The translations under genes were made by a program, and so were the position numbers. Positions 52,671-62,711 of a stretch of DNA of 64,000 nucleotides are shown in pieces; position 1 is the stretch's first letter; every line of letters starts with the position of its first letter. The stretch spans positions 432,309-496,308 of the forward strand of contig NZ_AORY01000012.1 in assembly GCF_000382485.1 (NCBI RefSeq). Direction: 5' to 3'. The notes beneath the pieces were generated by a model. It was not told the DNA's origin, made no database searches, and saw only the letters and a program-made list of their open reading frames with translations. The DNA is from Sphingomonas sp. Mn802worker. Lineage in GTDB: Bacteria; Pseudomonadota; Alphaproteobacteria; Sphingomonadales; Sphingomonadaceae.

Positions 52671-55406
52671 TCAAACCGCCCCGTGACAGTGCTTGTACTT
52701 GCGCCCCGAACCACACGGGCACGGCGCGTTGCGGCTGACCTGCCCTTCCCATGCTGCGGGATCGTCCCCGACATCGACCGGATTCGGCTGCACCATCTGC
52801 ATCGGCGGCAGCTGCGTCTGGATCAGCCCCAATGTGCCAGCGTCAATGTCGGCCGAATTATCCTCGCCGGTGAACGGGTCGAAGTGCGTCGTGATGAAGT
52901 CGGGCAGTTCGGGAAGCTCCGGCAGCGGCTCCATGCGGAACTGCGCCTTGGCGATCGTCTTGGTCACGTCGACGCGGATGCTGTCGAGCATACGCTGGAA
53001 CAGCGAGAACGCTTCCTGCTTGTACTCGTTAATCGGCGTCTTCTGTGCGTAAGCACGCAGGTGGACGACCTGACGCAGCGCATCGAGCGTTGCCAGATGC
53101 TCCTTCCAGTGATGATCGAGGTTCTGCAGAAGGATCGACTTCTCGACCTGCGTCCACGTCTCGGGCTCGAGATCGGCCGCCTTGGCCGCGACTGTCGCAT
53201 CCGCCTCGGCCTGGACACGCTCGGTCACGATCTCGGGATCGATCGCTTCCTCGGTCAACCACTCGTCGACCGGCGGCTGGATGTTGAGCACCTCGGCAAG
53301 CTGCTCCTTCATCCCCGCGATGTCCCATTGCTCGGGGTATGAGTTGGGCGGGCACGCATCGCCGACGATCGCGTTGACCGTTTCCGCGCGCATGTCCTCG
53401 ACCACGTCGCCGACCGTGTCCGCGTCCATGATATCGGCGCGCTGCTCGTAGATTACCTTCCGCTGGTCGTTCATCACGTCGTCGTATTCGACGACCTGCT
53501 TGCGCACGTCATAGTTGCGCGCCTCGACCTTCTTCTGCGCGGTCTCGATCGCCTTGCTCAGCCACTTCGAACCGATCGCCTCGCCGTCCTCCAGATTGGA
53601 GCGCATCATGCGTGCGAACAACGTGTCGGGACCGAAGATGCGCAGCAGATCGTCCTCGAGGCTGAGGTAGAAGCGGCTGAGCCCCGGATCACCCTGCCGC
53701 CCCGAGCGGCCGCGAAGCTGATTGTCGATGCGCCGGCTCTCGTGCCGCTCGGTGCCGAGCACGAACAGCCCGCCCGCCTCCAGCACGCGCGCCTTCTCCG
53801 CCGCGATCTCCTGCCGGATCTGCTCCAGCGCCGCCTCCCGCTCGGGGCCTTCCGGCATACCGGCGAGCTCGTCTTCAGCGCGGAATTCAAGGTTGCCGCC
53901 AAGCTGGATGTCGGTGCCGCGACCCGCCATGTTGGTCGCGATCGTCACCGCGCTCAGCCGTCCGGCCTGCGCGACGATATGCGCTTCGGACTCGTGGTAG
54001 CGCGCGTTCAGCACCGAATGGTCGACGCCCTCCTGAGTCAGGAACTCCGAGAGAAGCTCGGACTTCTCGATCGACACGGTGCCGACCAGCACCGGCTGGC
54101 CCTTGCTGGCATGCTCGCGGATCTTCTTGGCGATCGCGCGGAACTTGTCGTGCGTGTCCTTGTAGAACTCGTCCTCCTCGTCGACCCGGTTGATCGGCCT
54201 GTTGGTCGGGATCGTGACGACGTTCATCTTGTAGATGTCGAAGAATTCGGCCGCTTCCGTGGAGGCGGTGCCGGTCATCCCCGAGAGCTTGGGGTACATG
54301 CGGAAATAATTCTGGAACGTGATCGAGGCCATGGTCTGGTTCTCGGGCTCGATCTGCACGCCCTCCTTTGCCTCGACCGCCTGGTGGAGGCCGTCCGACC
54401 AGCGGCGTCCGTCCATCATGCGGCCGGTGAACTCGTCGATGATGATGACCTTGTCGTCCTTCACCAGGTAATCGACGTCGCGCTTGAACATCATGTTCGC
54501 GCGCAGCGCCTGGTTGAGGTGGTGGACGACCTGCGTGTTCTCGAAATCGTAGAGGTTCGCGCCTTCCAGCAGGCCGGCGTTCTCCAGGATACGTTCGACC
54601 TTCTCGGTCCCGTCCTCGGTCAGGACGATCGTCTTCTGCTTCTCGTCCTTCTCGTAATCGTCTTCCCCCAGCTGCTTCACCACCGCGTCGACGCTGATGT
54701 ACAGCTCGCTCTTGTCGTCGGTCGGGCCGGAGATGATCAGCGGGGTGCGCGCCTCGTCGATCAGTACCGAATCAACCTCGTCGACGATCGCCATCGCGAA
54801 CGGGCGCTGCACCATGCTGGCACGCTCGTACTTCATGTTGTCGCGCAAATAGTCGAAGCCGAATTCGTTGTTGGTGCCGTATGTGATGTCGGACGCATAC
54901 GCCTGCCGCCGCTCCTCGTCCGAAAGATTGGGTACGATCACGCCGGTGGTGAGCCCCAGGAAGCCGTAGACGCGGCTCATCCAGTCGGCGTCACGCGCGG
55001 CGAGGTAATCGTTGACGGTGATGACGTGGACGCCCTCGCCCGGCAGCGCGTTCAGATAGGTCGCGAGCGTCGCGACCAGCGTCTTGCCCTCGCCCGTGCG
55101 CATCTCGGCGATCTCGCCGCGGTGGAGCACGATGCCGCCGACCATCTGCACATCATAATGCCGCTGGCCAAGCACGCGGCTCGCCGCCTCGCGCACCGTC
55201 GCGAACGCCTCGGGCAGGAGCTGATCGAGCGTCTCGCCGTTTGCCAGCCGCTCGCGAAACAGTACGGTTTGGTTGGCGAGTGTCGCATCGTCCATCGCCT
55301 GCAACGCGGGTTCGAACGAGGCGATCTTGGCGAGGATGGGGTTGAGCGACTTGACGTAACGGTCGTTGGACGACCCGAAAAGCGACTTGGCGATGCCACC
55401 GAACAT
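52671..55406 (-). CDS. secA: Preprotein translocase ATPase SecA
   Basis: 911 residues from the ATG at 55406. Motor of the Sec export pathway. Walker A is MRTGEGKT near 105. The DEAD-like helicase core includes [20 protein letters not shown], and [11 protein letters not shown] with [10 protein letters not shown] as later motifs. A long helical scaffold follows. The C-terminus keeps the SecB/phospholipid-binding zinc motif [14 protein letters not shown]. Longer in-frame starts to 55535 give a non-conserved extension. It is preceded on the same strand by a small exported-protein gene. Confidence 0.98.
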   Translation of the reverse strand: MFGGIAKSLFGSSNDRYVKSLNPILAKIASFEPALQAMDDATLANQTVLFRERLANGETLDQLLPEAFATVREAASRVLGQRHYDVQMVGGIVLHRGEIAEMRTGEGKTLVATLATYLNALPGEGVHVITVNDYLAARDADWMSRVYGFLGLTTGVIVPNLSDEERRQAYASDITYGTNNEFGFDYLRDNMKYERASMVQRPFAMAIVDEVDSVLIDEARTPLIISGPTDDKSELYISVDAVVKQLGEDDYEKDEKQKTIVLTEDGTEKVERILENAGLLEGANLYDFENTQVVHHLNQALRANMMFKRDVDYLVKDDKVIIIDEFTGRMMDGRRWSDGLHQAVEAKEGVQIEPENQTMASITFQNYFRMYPKLSGMTGTASTEAAEFFDIYKMNVVTIPTNRPINRVDEEDEFYKDTHDKFRAIAKKIREHASKGQPVLVGTVSIEKSELLSEFLTQEGVDHSVLNARYHESEAHIVAQAGRLSAVTIATNMAGRGTDIQLGGNLEFRAEDELAGMPEGPEREAALEQIRQEIAAEKARVLEAGGLFVLGTERHESRRIDNQLRGRSGRQGDPGLSRFYLSLEDDLLRIFGPDTLFARMMRSNLEDGEAIGSKWLSKAIETAQKKVEARNYDVRKQVVEYDDVMNDQRKVIYEQRADIMDADTVGDVVEDMRAETVNAIVGDACPPNSYPEQWDIAGMKEQLAEVLNIQPPVDEWLTEEAIDPEIVTERVQAEADATVAAKAADLEPETWTQVEKSILLQNLDHHWKEHLATLDALRQVVHLRAYAQKTPINEYKQEAFSLFQRMLDSIRVDVTKTIAKAQFRMEPLPELPELPDFITTHFDPFTGEDNSADIDAGTLGLIQTQLPPMQMVQPNPVDVGDDPAAWEGQVSRNAPCPCGSGRKYKHCHGAV

Positions 55407-55512
55407 GGGTGTGGATCCTGTATCTGAACGCGGGCGCAGGCGCCGTCGATCGGCTGCCCACGCGCTGAGGGGAAAACGGCAGGGAAGCGGCGGTAGCTCC
55501 GCCGCGGCGCGC

Positions 55513-55779
55513 TTATTCGCGCCGACGCCCGGCAAAGGCGGGCTCGGCCGGGAGCAGCGTCCAGCCGCGCGTGATCGGCGCAGCGGCGGCGCGCGCGAGT
55601 GACGCGATCGCCTGCACGGGACGAGCGAGCAGCACGACGCGCGCGGCTGCGACCGGACGCGCCACCTTCTCCTGCGCCACTGCCTGCGCGAGCTGCGGCT
55701 GGCGCGCGCTGCTACCGATGCCGGTCAGCGCCGACAGCAATGCAGACAGGAGGAGGAACAGGTTCACGTGCCCGGACAT
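55513..55779 (-). CDS. Small Ala-rich membrane-anchored or exported protein
   Basis: 88 residues from the ATG at 55779. A hydrophobic N-terminal segment ([17 protein letters not shown]) is followed by an Ala/Arg/Val-rich part ([24 protein letters not shown]) and a basic tail. No family recognised. It lies 46 bases downstream of the TonB-like gene and 106 bases upstream of secA, same strand. Longer in-frame starts overlap the TonB-like gene. Confidence 0.6.
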   Translation of the reverse strand: MSGHVNLFLLLSALLSALTGIGSSARQPQLAQAVAQEKVARPVAAARVVLLARPVQAIASLARAAAAPITRGWTLLPAEPAFAGRRRE

Positions 55780-55825
55780 AAGGCGGCGCGCGGCACGCGT
55801 CCACCGCTCGCGTGCAACCACGCGC

Positions 55826-56419
55826 TCAGTCGCGCGGCAGCACCCAGCGTACCGGCAAGTCGATTGTCGACTTGATCGCCATGCCAGCCTCGTCACGTGC
55901 GGGCTCGAACACGCCGCGATCAAGGAGGATGCTGCACGTGGCCACATCCAGACGGTTACTGCCGCTCGACGTGACGATGCCGCATGATTTCACAAACCCA
56001 TCGTCGCCGATCGATATGCGCGCGACGGTGCGGCCTTCTTCCCCCGCCCTGATCGCGGTGGGTGGATAGGAACCAGCATCGAACCACCTGCCCGGGTTGC
56101 CCTTCGGCCTGCTTGCCCGCGGTGGCAGCGTGATCGTCGACGGCGGTGGCCCGGCGCGGACCGGCCTCGGAACGTAGACGGGCGGCCGCGCGACAACGGT
56201 CGCGGGCTTGCGCTGCGACCACCAGTTCGATGCATCCTCCGCGAGCCACAGCGTCGTCACGCCGCGCAAGGCGATCAGCACCGCCACGAGGGCGACGATC
56301 AGCCACGTCAGCCGCCTGCCCGAGCCGACGAACCACGGCTGCGGTCGTGCGTGACTGGGGCCGAGCCCGTTCTGCGCGCGTGCCTGCCGCCGCGCCAGAT
56401 CCTCCAGATCGTCGATCAA
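55826..56419 (-). CDS. TonB-like protein with one transmembrane helix
   Basis: 197 residues from a TTG at 56419 preceded by a GGGGGGTAGGG stretch. An ATG is not available near the right position. The cytoplasmic N-terminus (IDDLEDLARRQARAQ) leads to one membrane helix (LTWLIVALVAVLIALRGV). A Pro-rich linker (RPPVYVPRPVRAGPPPS) is followed by a TonB C-terminal-type domain (GEEGRTVARISIGDDGFVKSCGI, VATCSILLDRGVFEPARD). No exbB, exbD or receptor gene is nearby. It could energise a receptor or be a stand-alone relative. Divergent from argJ. Confidence 0.82.
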   Translation of the reverse strand: MIDDLEDLARRQARAQNGLGPSHARPQPWFVGSGRRLTWLIVALVAVLIALRGVTTLWLAEDASNWWSQRKPATVVARPPVYVPRPVRAGPPPSTITLPPRASRPKGNPGRWFDAGSYPPTAIRAGEEGRTVARISIGDDGFVKSCGIVTSSGSNRLDVATCSILLDRGVFEPARDEAGMAIKSTIDLPVRWVLPRD

Positions 56420-56460
56420 TCGCCCTACCCCCCACCGTCGCGGCAGCTTATGACGCGCGG

Positions 56461-57692
56461 ATGTCCCAGTCGATGCCCTCCTCTCCGCTCGCGCAGCCCT
56501 TCCCCGACATGCCGCCGATCGCCGGCGTGACGGTGCGCACCGCGCGTGCACGCTACAAGGCGTGGGACCGCTGCGACCTGACCTTCGTCGAACTGGCGGC
56601 GGGCACCGCTGTCGCCGGCGTGCTGACGCAATCGAAATGCCCGTCGCCCGAGGTCGAATGGTGCCGCCGTGCATTGGTGATGGGCGAGGCACGCGCGCTG
56701 GTCGTCAACGCGGGCAATTCGAATGCCTTTACCGGCAACCGCGGGCGCGCCGCGGTCGAGGCGATCGCCGCGCGGACCGCCGCGCAGCTCGGGTGTCAGC
56801 CATCGGACGTGTTCGTCGCGTCTACGGGCGTGATCGGTGTGCCGCTGCCGATCGACAAGGCCGAGGCCGGGCTCGACGCCGCCTTTGCCGCTGAGCCGGT
56901 CGGCTGGCGCGACGCCGCCGACGCGATCGCGACCACCGACACCTTCGCCAAGGGAGCAAGCGCGACCGCGGTCGTCGACGGGCGCACGATCACGATCGTG
57001 GGCGTGATCAAGGGCTCGGGCATGATCGCGCCCGACATGGCGACGATGCTGGGCTTCATCTTCACCGACGCCGCGGTCGCACCGGGCTATTTGCAGGCCG
57101 CGCTGTCGGCGGCGAACGAGCGCAGCTTCTCGTGCATCACGGTCGATGGCGACACCTCGACCAGCGACACCGTGCTCGCGTTCGCGACCGGCGCGGCGGG
57201 CAACGCGCCGCTGACGAGCGACGAGGATGCGGGCGCCGACGCGTTCCGCGCCGCGCTCGCCGACGTGTGCCGCCAACTCGCGCTGCTCGTCGTGCGCGAC
57301 GGCGAAGGCGCGTCGAAGCTGATCGAGATCACCGTCGAAGGCGCGGAAAGCGATCGTTCGGCGCACCGGATCGCGATGAGCATTGCCAACTCGCCGCTGG
57401 TCAAGACCGCGATCGCGGGTGAGGACGCGAACTGGGGCCGCGTCGTCATGGCGGTCGGCAAGGCAGGCGAGCCGGCCGAGCGCGACCGCCTGTCGATCCG
57501 CTTCGGTGCGACGCAGGTCGCGCAGGGCGGGCTGGCGGTCGAGGGCTATGACGAGGCGCCGGTCACCGCACATCTGAAGGGTCAGGAGATCGAGGTCGGC
57601 GTCGATCTGGGTCTCGGCGACGGCGCCGCGCGCGTGTGGACGTGCGACCTGACTCACGGCTACATCAGCATCAACGCCGATTACCGCAGCTG

Positions 57693-57693
<1 letters not shown>
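56461..57693 (+). CDS. argJ: Bifunctional glutamate N-acetyltransferase/amino-acid acetyltransferase ArgJ
   Basis: 410 residues from the ATG at 56461. Transfers acetyl from N-acetylornithine to glutamate and can also use acetyl-CoA, in arginine synthesis. The self-cleavage site lies in KGSGMIAPDMATMLGF, with nucleophile T195 after Ala. Other blocks: VVNAGNSNAFTGNRG, ASTGVIGVPLPID, ANSPLVKTAIAGEDANWGR and HGYISINADYRS at the end. A second ATG (residue 5) is possible. The stop overlaps the next gene by one base (TGATG). Confidence 0.96.
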
Positions 57694-58493
<800 letters not shown>

Positions 58494-58719
58494 GCGACTG
58501 GCGCCTCGCCGGCAACACCTCCGTGGCTGGACCCAGGTCGCGTTGGGACACGATCCTGATCGCGCGGATCGCGCTACGTTCGCCATTGGTCGGCGCGCAA
58601 GGCGAGGAAAGATCGCCGGAAGCGGGCGGGGCCAAACGCTCCGCGCCGATCAGCTCGATTTCGAATATGTGGCCAAAAAGCCATGGAGCTGCGGTTGCGG
58701 ATTGTTGCGCGCCCTCGCG

Positions 58720-58899
58720 CTAAAGCCATGCGAACGGCGTTCGTGGCGCGATCTCGCCGACCACGATATTTTCGTAAAAGTACGGCGCCTTGAAGTCGTT
58801 AACGAGAACGCCCTTCATGCGACGTGGACGCAACGGCGCACTCCACCCGCAACAGTCAACCGGCGCCGCCGCGAAAAGCAGCAGCGCCGCGAGGATCAC
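58720..58899 (-). CDS. Candidate 59-residue exported protein coupled to trxA
   Basis: Short gene from a GTG at 58899 that overlaps the trxA stop by four bases (GTGA). The N-terminus is a good signal-like segment (ILAALLLFAAAPVDC), with two adjacent Cys. The remainder is RPRRMKGVLVNDFKAPYFYENI, then VVGEIAPRTPFAWL. The third codon position is moderately G/C-rich, less so than in neighbours. The overlap and the leader support a real gene, but no family is recognised. The stretch 58494-58719 on either strand shows nothing else I can support. Confidence 0.45.
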   Translation of the reverse strand: MILAALLLFAAAPVDCCGWSAPLRPRRMKGVLVNDFKAPYFYENIVVGEIAPRTPFAWL

Positions 58900-59219
58900 G
58901 CCAGCTCACCCTCAAGCCATGCCTTGATCCGGCCCTTGGGCTCGGCGCCGACCTTGGTCGCCGCGGGAACGCCGCCCTTGAACAGGATCATCGTCGGGAT
59001 CCCGCGCACGCCGTACTGGCCCGGCGCGTCAGGATTCTCGTCGATGTTGATCTTGGCGATCGTCACCTGCTCGCCCAGCTCGTCGGACAGCTCCTCCAGG
59101 CTCGGCCCGATCATCTTGCACGGTCCACACCACTCGGCCCAGAAATCGACCAGCACGGGCTTGTCGGCCGACAGCACGTCGTTCTGGAAGCTGGCGTCGG
59201 TGATCTTCTTGGTAGCCAT
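58896..59219 (-). CDS. trxA: Thioredoxin
   Basis: 107 residues. Disulfide reductase with active site WCGPC (C31, C34), followed by the cis-Pro block GIPTMILFKGG. It reduces many cytoplasmic proteins, including the APS reductase encoded at 28652. It lies 48 bases after addA on the same strand; the addB-addA-trxA order is common in alphaproteobacteria. Confidence 0.97.
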   Translation of the reverse strand: MATKKITDASFQNDVLSADKPVLVDFWAEWCGPCKMIGPSLEELSDELGEQVTIAKINIDENPDAPGQYGVRGIPTMILFKGGVPAATKVGAEPKGRIKAWLEGELA

Positions 59220-59267
59220 CGTAAACTCCTTATGTCGTTGCTGATCTAGGATGCGCGGTTCGCGCGC

Positions 59268-62200
59268 TCAACCATCCGTGACCAAGCTTTGCTCCGCCGC
59301 CGCCAAGCCGCGCTTGCCGCGCGTCAGCGCCGCCGCATCCAGCGGGATCAGCACCGGCCCGCTGGTATAGAGCAACGCGACCTCGACCACGCGATCCGGG
59401 AAGATCACCTGCAACGCCGCCTGATAGGCGGCCATCTGCTTCAAGTGATAATCGGGCACTTGCGTAGCATCGCGCGGCACCTGCCGCCCGGTCTTGTAGT
59501 CGATGACGCGGACGCGGCCGTCCTCGATCAGCAGCCGGTCGACCGTCCCCGACACGACGCGCGTGGTGGAAAGTACCGCGCTGATCGGCGCCTCGGCAAG
59601 CGCATCGGGTCCGAACAGGTCGGCGAAGTTGGGATCGCCGAGCACCCGCAGCACCGGTGCGATGATCGCCGCCTGATCCTCGTCGGGAACCCCGCGCGAG
59701 GCGAGCCAATGCCGCGCCGCCGCGTCGCGTCCCGCAGGGTCAACCACCGGCAGCCGCTCGAACAAGGCGTGCATCATTGTGCCGCGCTCGGCTGCGGCGC
59801 GCATCTCGGGCGTCGGCGGCGCGTCGGCGGCATCGTCCTCGCCGAGCGACGAGGGCGCGAGCGGGCGCGGCGGGCGCTGTTCCTCCGGCGCCATCTCGCG
59901 CGCCCAGGCGGGCAGTGGCAGCATGTCGCTCGCCACCTCGGCCTTGGCGCGACGCAGCGGTACGGGCGCGCGGGGTACACGCCCCTCGAACACGCGCGGT
60001 CCCTCTTCCGGCTTGGCCACGCCCAGCGCGTCGAGCGTCCGCGCGGTCACCGCATACCAACTCGACGGCGGCGCCTCGCCCTTCCATTTGGCGCTAAGCG
60101 AGCCGGTGACGACCAGCCGCTCCTCCGCACGCGTCGCCGCGACGTAGAACAGACGCCAATGCTCCTCGCGCTCGCGCCGCTCGGTCTCGCTCAGCGCCGC
60201 ATCGATCTCGCCCGCACGCTCCGCTTTTCGCGGGCGGAACACCGGTATGCCCTCTTCAAGCCCGCCCGGCTGCCACAGCACGGTCGAGCGCGGCGCGGAG
60301 TCCGGGTCCGCGGTCGCGTCCGCCAGGATGACGAGCGGCGCCTGCAATCCCTTGGCGCCATGCGCGGTCATCACGCGCACGGCGTCTAGCGGCGCGGCCG
60401 CATCGCGCACGATCTCGACCTCGTCGCGCTCGAACCAGTCGAGGAAGCGTTGCAGCGACGGCGTCGTCGTGGTCTCGAAATCGAGCGCGGCGTTGAGCAG
60501 TTCCTCGATCGGGTCGCGCGCCTCCTCGCCCAGCCGCGCCAGCAGCTTGCGCCGACCTTGCATCGGCCCCGACAGGATCATCTCGAGAAACTGATACGGC
60601 GTGCGGAAGTCGGAACGCGCGAGCATCGTGTCCAGATCGCCCAGCAGCGTCGGCACCGTTTCCGACAAGTGTCGCCACAGCGTCCCCTTGCGCGGCACCG
60701 CGCGCGCGAGCAGATCGTCCTGCGTCCAGCCGATCAGCGGCGAGACGAGCAGGCTGGCAAGGCTCAAATCGTCGTCGGGTTGCAGCACGAAGCGGATCGC
60801 GGCGAGCAGGTCCTGCACCGCCAGCGGCGCACTCAACCGCAATCGGTCGACGCCCGCGACCGGCACGCCCTCGGCATAAAGCCGCGCGACGAGCAACTGC
60901 GCCAGCTCTCCGCGCCGCTTGACGAGGATCATCACGTCCTCGGGCCGAAGCGGATTGCCCTTGCTCTCCAGCGTCATTCCGCCATCGAGCCAGCCGCGTA
61001 CCAGCTTGGCGATCCGCGTCGCGTTTGCGCGCACCGCGTCGTCGATCCAGCCTTCCTCGCCGCCCTCTTCCGCTTCGCTAGCCCCGGCGGCAATCGCAGG
61101 AAGCAGCATGACCTGTCCCGGCCCGGCGATGCGGCTGCCGTGCGGCGGGATCATGTCATCCCCCGCGAAATGCGTCGCGCCGACCTGCTCGATCGCGGCA
61201 TCGACGAACTCGAGCACCGGCGCGGTCGAGCGGAACGAGTCGACCAGCGACAACCGGTCGAACGGCAGCCCGCGCTCGCCCGCCTCCATGTCGTCATCGC
61301 CCGCGACCATCGCGGCGCGCGCCTCGAAATAGCGTTCGGCCGCCATGAAGTTGACCGGATCGGTTCCCTGGAAGCCGAAGATCGCCTGCTTGGTGTCGCC
61401 AACCGTGAACAGCGTGCGGACCGAGGGCGCGTAGACCCCGCGCCCGACGAAATATTCATCCACCAGCGCGCGGATGATCGTCCACTGCGCGACATTGGTG
61501 TCCTGCGCCTCGTCGACCAGCACATGCTCGGTGATCTGGTCGAGCTTGTAGCGGATCCACTCGCCGATCCCTTCCTGCCTGAGCAGGTTGACGGTTGCGC
61601 GGATCAGATCGTCGAAGTCGACCGCCCCCGCCCGCCGCTTCGCCGCGGCATAACCGCGCGCATAATCGCGCCCAACCTCGAGGGCGCTGCCCAACAGGTC
61701 AGCGTAGGCGGCGCGGACCTGTAACCCCAGCAGGTCGGCGCACGCGCTGCCCAGTTCCTCCGCCAGCGCGGCGTAGTCCGCCTCCGCCGCGATCAGCTTC
61801 GCCGATGCCTTGCGCGGCTCGCCCGTGCCGGTGCGCACCACCGCCATCAACGCGCCCAGCTGCTCGGCCCGCGCTGCGTCGCCGGCGGCGAGCCACGCGG
61901 CAACCGCGTCGGCGTGCTTCAAACCCGTCGCCGTACCCCAGGCAGCGTTGGCTGCGGCAATGCGCCGGATCGCGCCCTCGTCCAACCCGGCGCAACGCTC
62001 ACGCACGTGCGCGCCCATGTCGCCAAGCGGGACGCCCAGCGCACCGCGGATGAACGCTCCGACGCCGCTCGGCAGCGCCTCAAGCGCACTGCCCGCGCGC
62101 GCGCACTCGTGCAGAAACTGCTCCGCCCCCTGCTCACCCAGCCGGACGCTCAGCGCGCCGATGGTCGCGACCGGTCCCTCGCGCCCGTCGCGCTCAGCGG

Positions 62201-62711
62201 TAACCAGCAGGTCGGACAGCGCCTGCCGCCGCAGCAGCGCCTCCTCGCGCGGCTCGATCGGGCGAAAACCGGGGACGAACCCCGCCTCCACCGGAAATGA
62301 TGCGAGCAGGCTCTGGCAGAAGCCGTGGATCGTCAGGATGCGCAAGCCCCCGCCCGGCGCGTCGAGCACCTTGGCGAACAGCGTCCGAGCGCGCGCAATC
62401 TGCGCCTGCCCGCCCGGCTCGCCCAGCGCGCGCAGATCGGCGAAGAGCGCCACGTCGTCCATCCGCACCCAGGCGGCCAGCCGCCGGCTGATCCGCGCCG
62501 TCATCTCCGCCGCGCCTGCCTTCGTAAAGGTCAGGCACAGGATCGCGGACGGATCGGTCCCGCCCAACAGCAATCGGAACACGCGCGCGGCGAGCACCTG
62601 CGTCTTGCCGGTGCCGGCCGACGCGGAGAGCCACACGTGCGCGTCAGGGTTGCTCGCGCGCTGCTGATCGCCCTGCAAGGCGGGCAAGGGGGCGAGCGCG
62701 TCAGCGTTCAC
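59268..62711 (-). CDS. addA: Double-strand break repair helicase AddA
   Basis: 1,147 residues. UvrD-like subunit of the AddAB helicase-nuclease that resects double-strand breaks for RecA. Walker A is SASAGTGKTQVLAARVFRLLL near 29. Later motifs: LCLTFTKAGAAEM, EHVLVDEAQDTNVAQW, VGDTKQAIFGFQGTDP, RVMTAHGAKGLQAPLVILAD and VAATRAEERLVVTG. A C-terminal PD-(D/E)XK nuclease motif is VSGTVDRLLIEDG, then VRVIDYKTGR. The start overlaps the addB end by 11 bases. Confidence 0.96.
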   Translation of the reverse strand: MNADALAPLPALQGDQQRASNPDAHVWLSASAGTGKTQVLAARVFRLLLGGTDPSAILCLTFTKAGAAEMTARISRRLAAWVRMDDVALFADLRALGEPGGQAQIARARTLFAKVLDAPGGGLRILTIHGFCQSLLASFPVEAGFVPGFRPIEPREEALLRRQALSDLLVTAERDGREGPVATIGALSVRLGEQGAEQFLHECARAGSALEALPSGVGAFIRGALGVPLGDMGAHVRERCAGLDEGAIRRIAAANAAWGTATGLKHADAVAAWLAAGDAARAEQLGALMAVVRTGTGEPRKASAKLIAAEADYAALAEELGSACADLLGLQVRAAYADLLGSALEVGRDYARGYAAAKRRAGAVDFDDLIRATVNLLRQEGIGEWIRYKLDQITEHVLVDEAQDTNVAQWTIIRALVDEYFVGRGVYAPSVRTLFTVGDTKQAIFGFQGTDPVNFMAAERYFEARAAMVAGDDDMEAGERGLPFDRLSLVDSFRSTAPVLEFVDAAIEQVGATHFAGDDMIPPHGSRIAGPGQVMLLPAIAAGASEAEEGGEEGWIDDAVRANATRIAKLVRGWLDGGMTLESKGNPLRPEDVMILVKRRGELAQLLVARLYAEGVPVAGVDRLRLSAPLAVQDLLAAIRFVLQPDDDLSLASLLVSPLIGWTQDDLLARAVPRKGTLWRHLSETVPTLLGDLDTMLARSDFRTPYQFLEMILSGPMQGRRKLLARLGEEARDPIEELLNAALDFETTTTPSLQRFLDWFERDEVEIVRDAAAPLDAVRVMTAHGAKGLQAPLVILADATADPDSAPRSTVLWQPGGLEEGIPVFRPRKAERAGEIDAALSETERREREEHWRLFYVAATRAEERLVVTGSLSAKWKGEAPPSSWYAVTARTLDALGVAKPEEGPRVFEGRVPRAPVPLRRAKAEVASDMLPLPAWAREMAPEEQRPPRPLAPSSLGEDDAADAPPTPEMRAAAERGTMMHALFERLPVVDPAGRDAAARHWLASRGVPDEDQAAIIAPVLRVLGDPNFADLFGPDALAEAPISAVLSTTRVVSGTVDRLLIEDGRVRVIDYKTGRQVPRDATQVPDYHLKQMAAYQAALQVIFPDRVVEVALLYTSGPVLIPLDAAALTRGKRGLAAAEQSLVTDG

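Noticed and set aside
53742..55427. 561-residue open frame antisense to secA
   Set aside because: secA is unmistakable on the minus strand. The antisense frame has shadow composition.
58494..58719. Short frames on both strands between the phosphatase-family gene and the trxA-coupled frame
   Set aside because: No ribosome-binding site, no codon bias and no hydrophobic or motif pattern that would support a gene.
60450..61724. 424-residue open frame antisense to addA
   Set aside because: It lies wholly inside addA, which shows helicase motifs. No start context.
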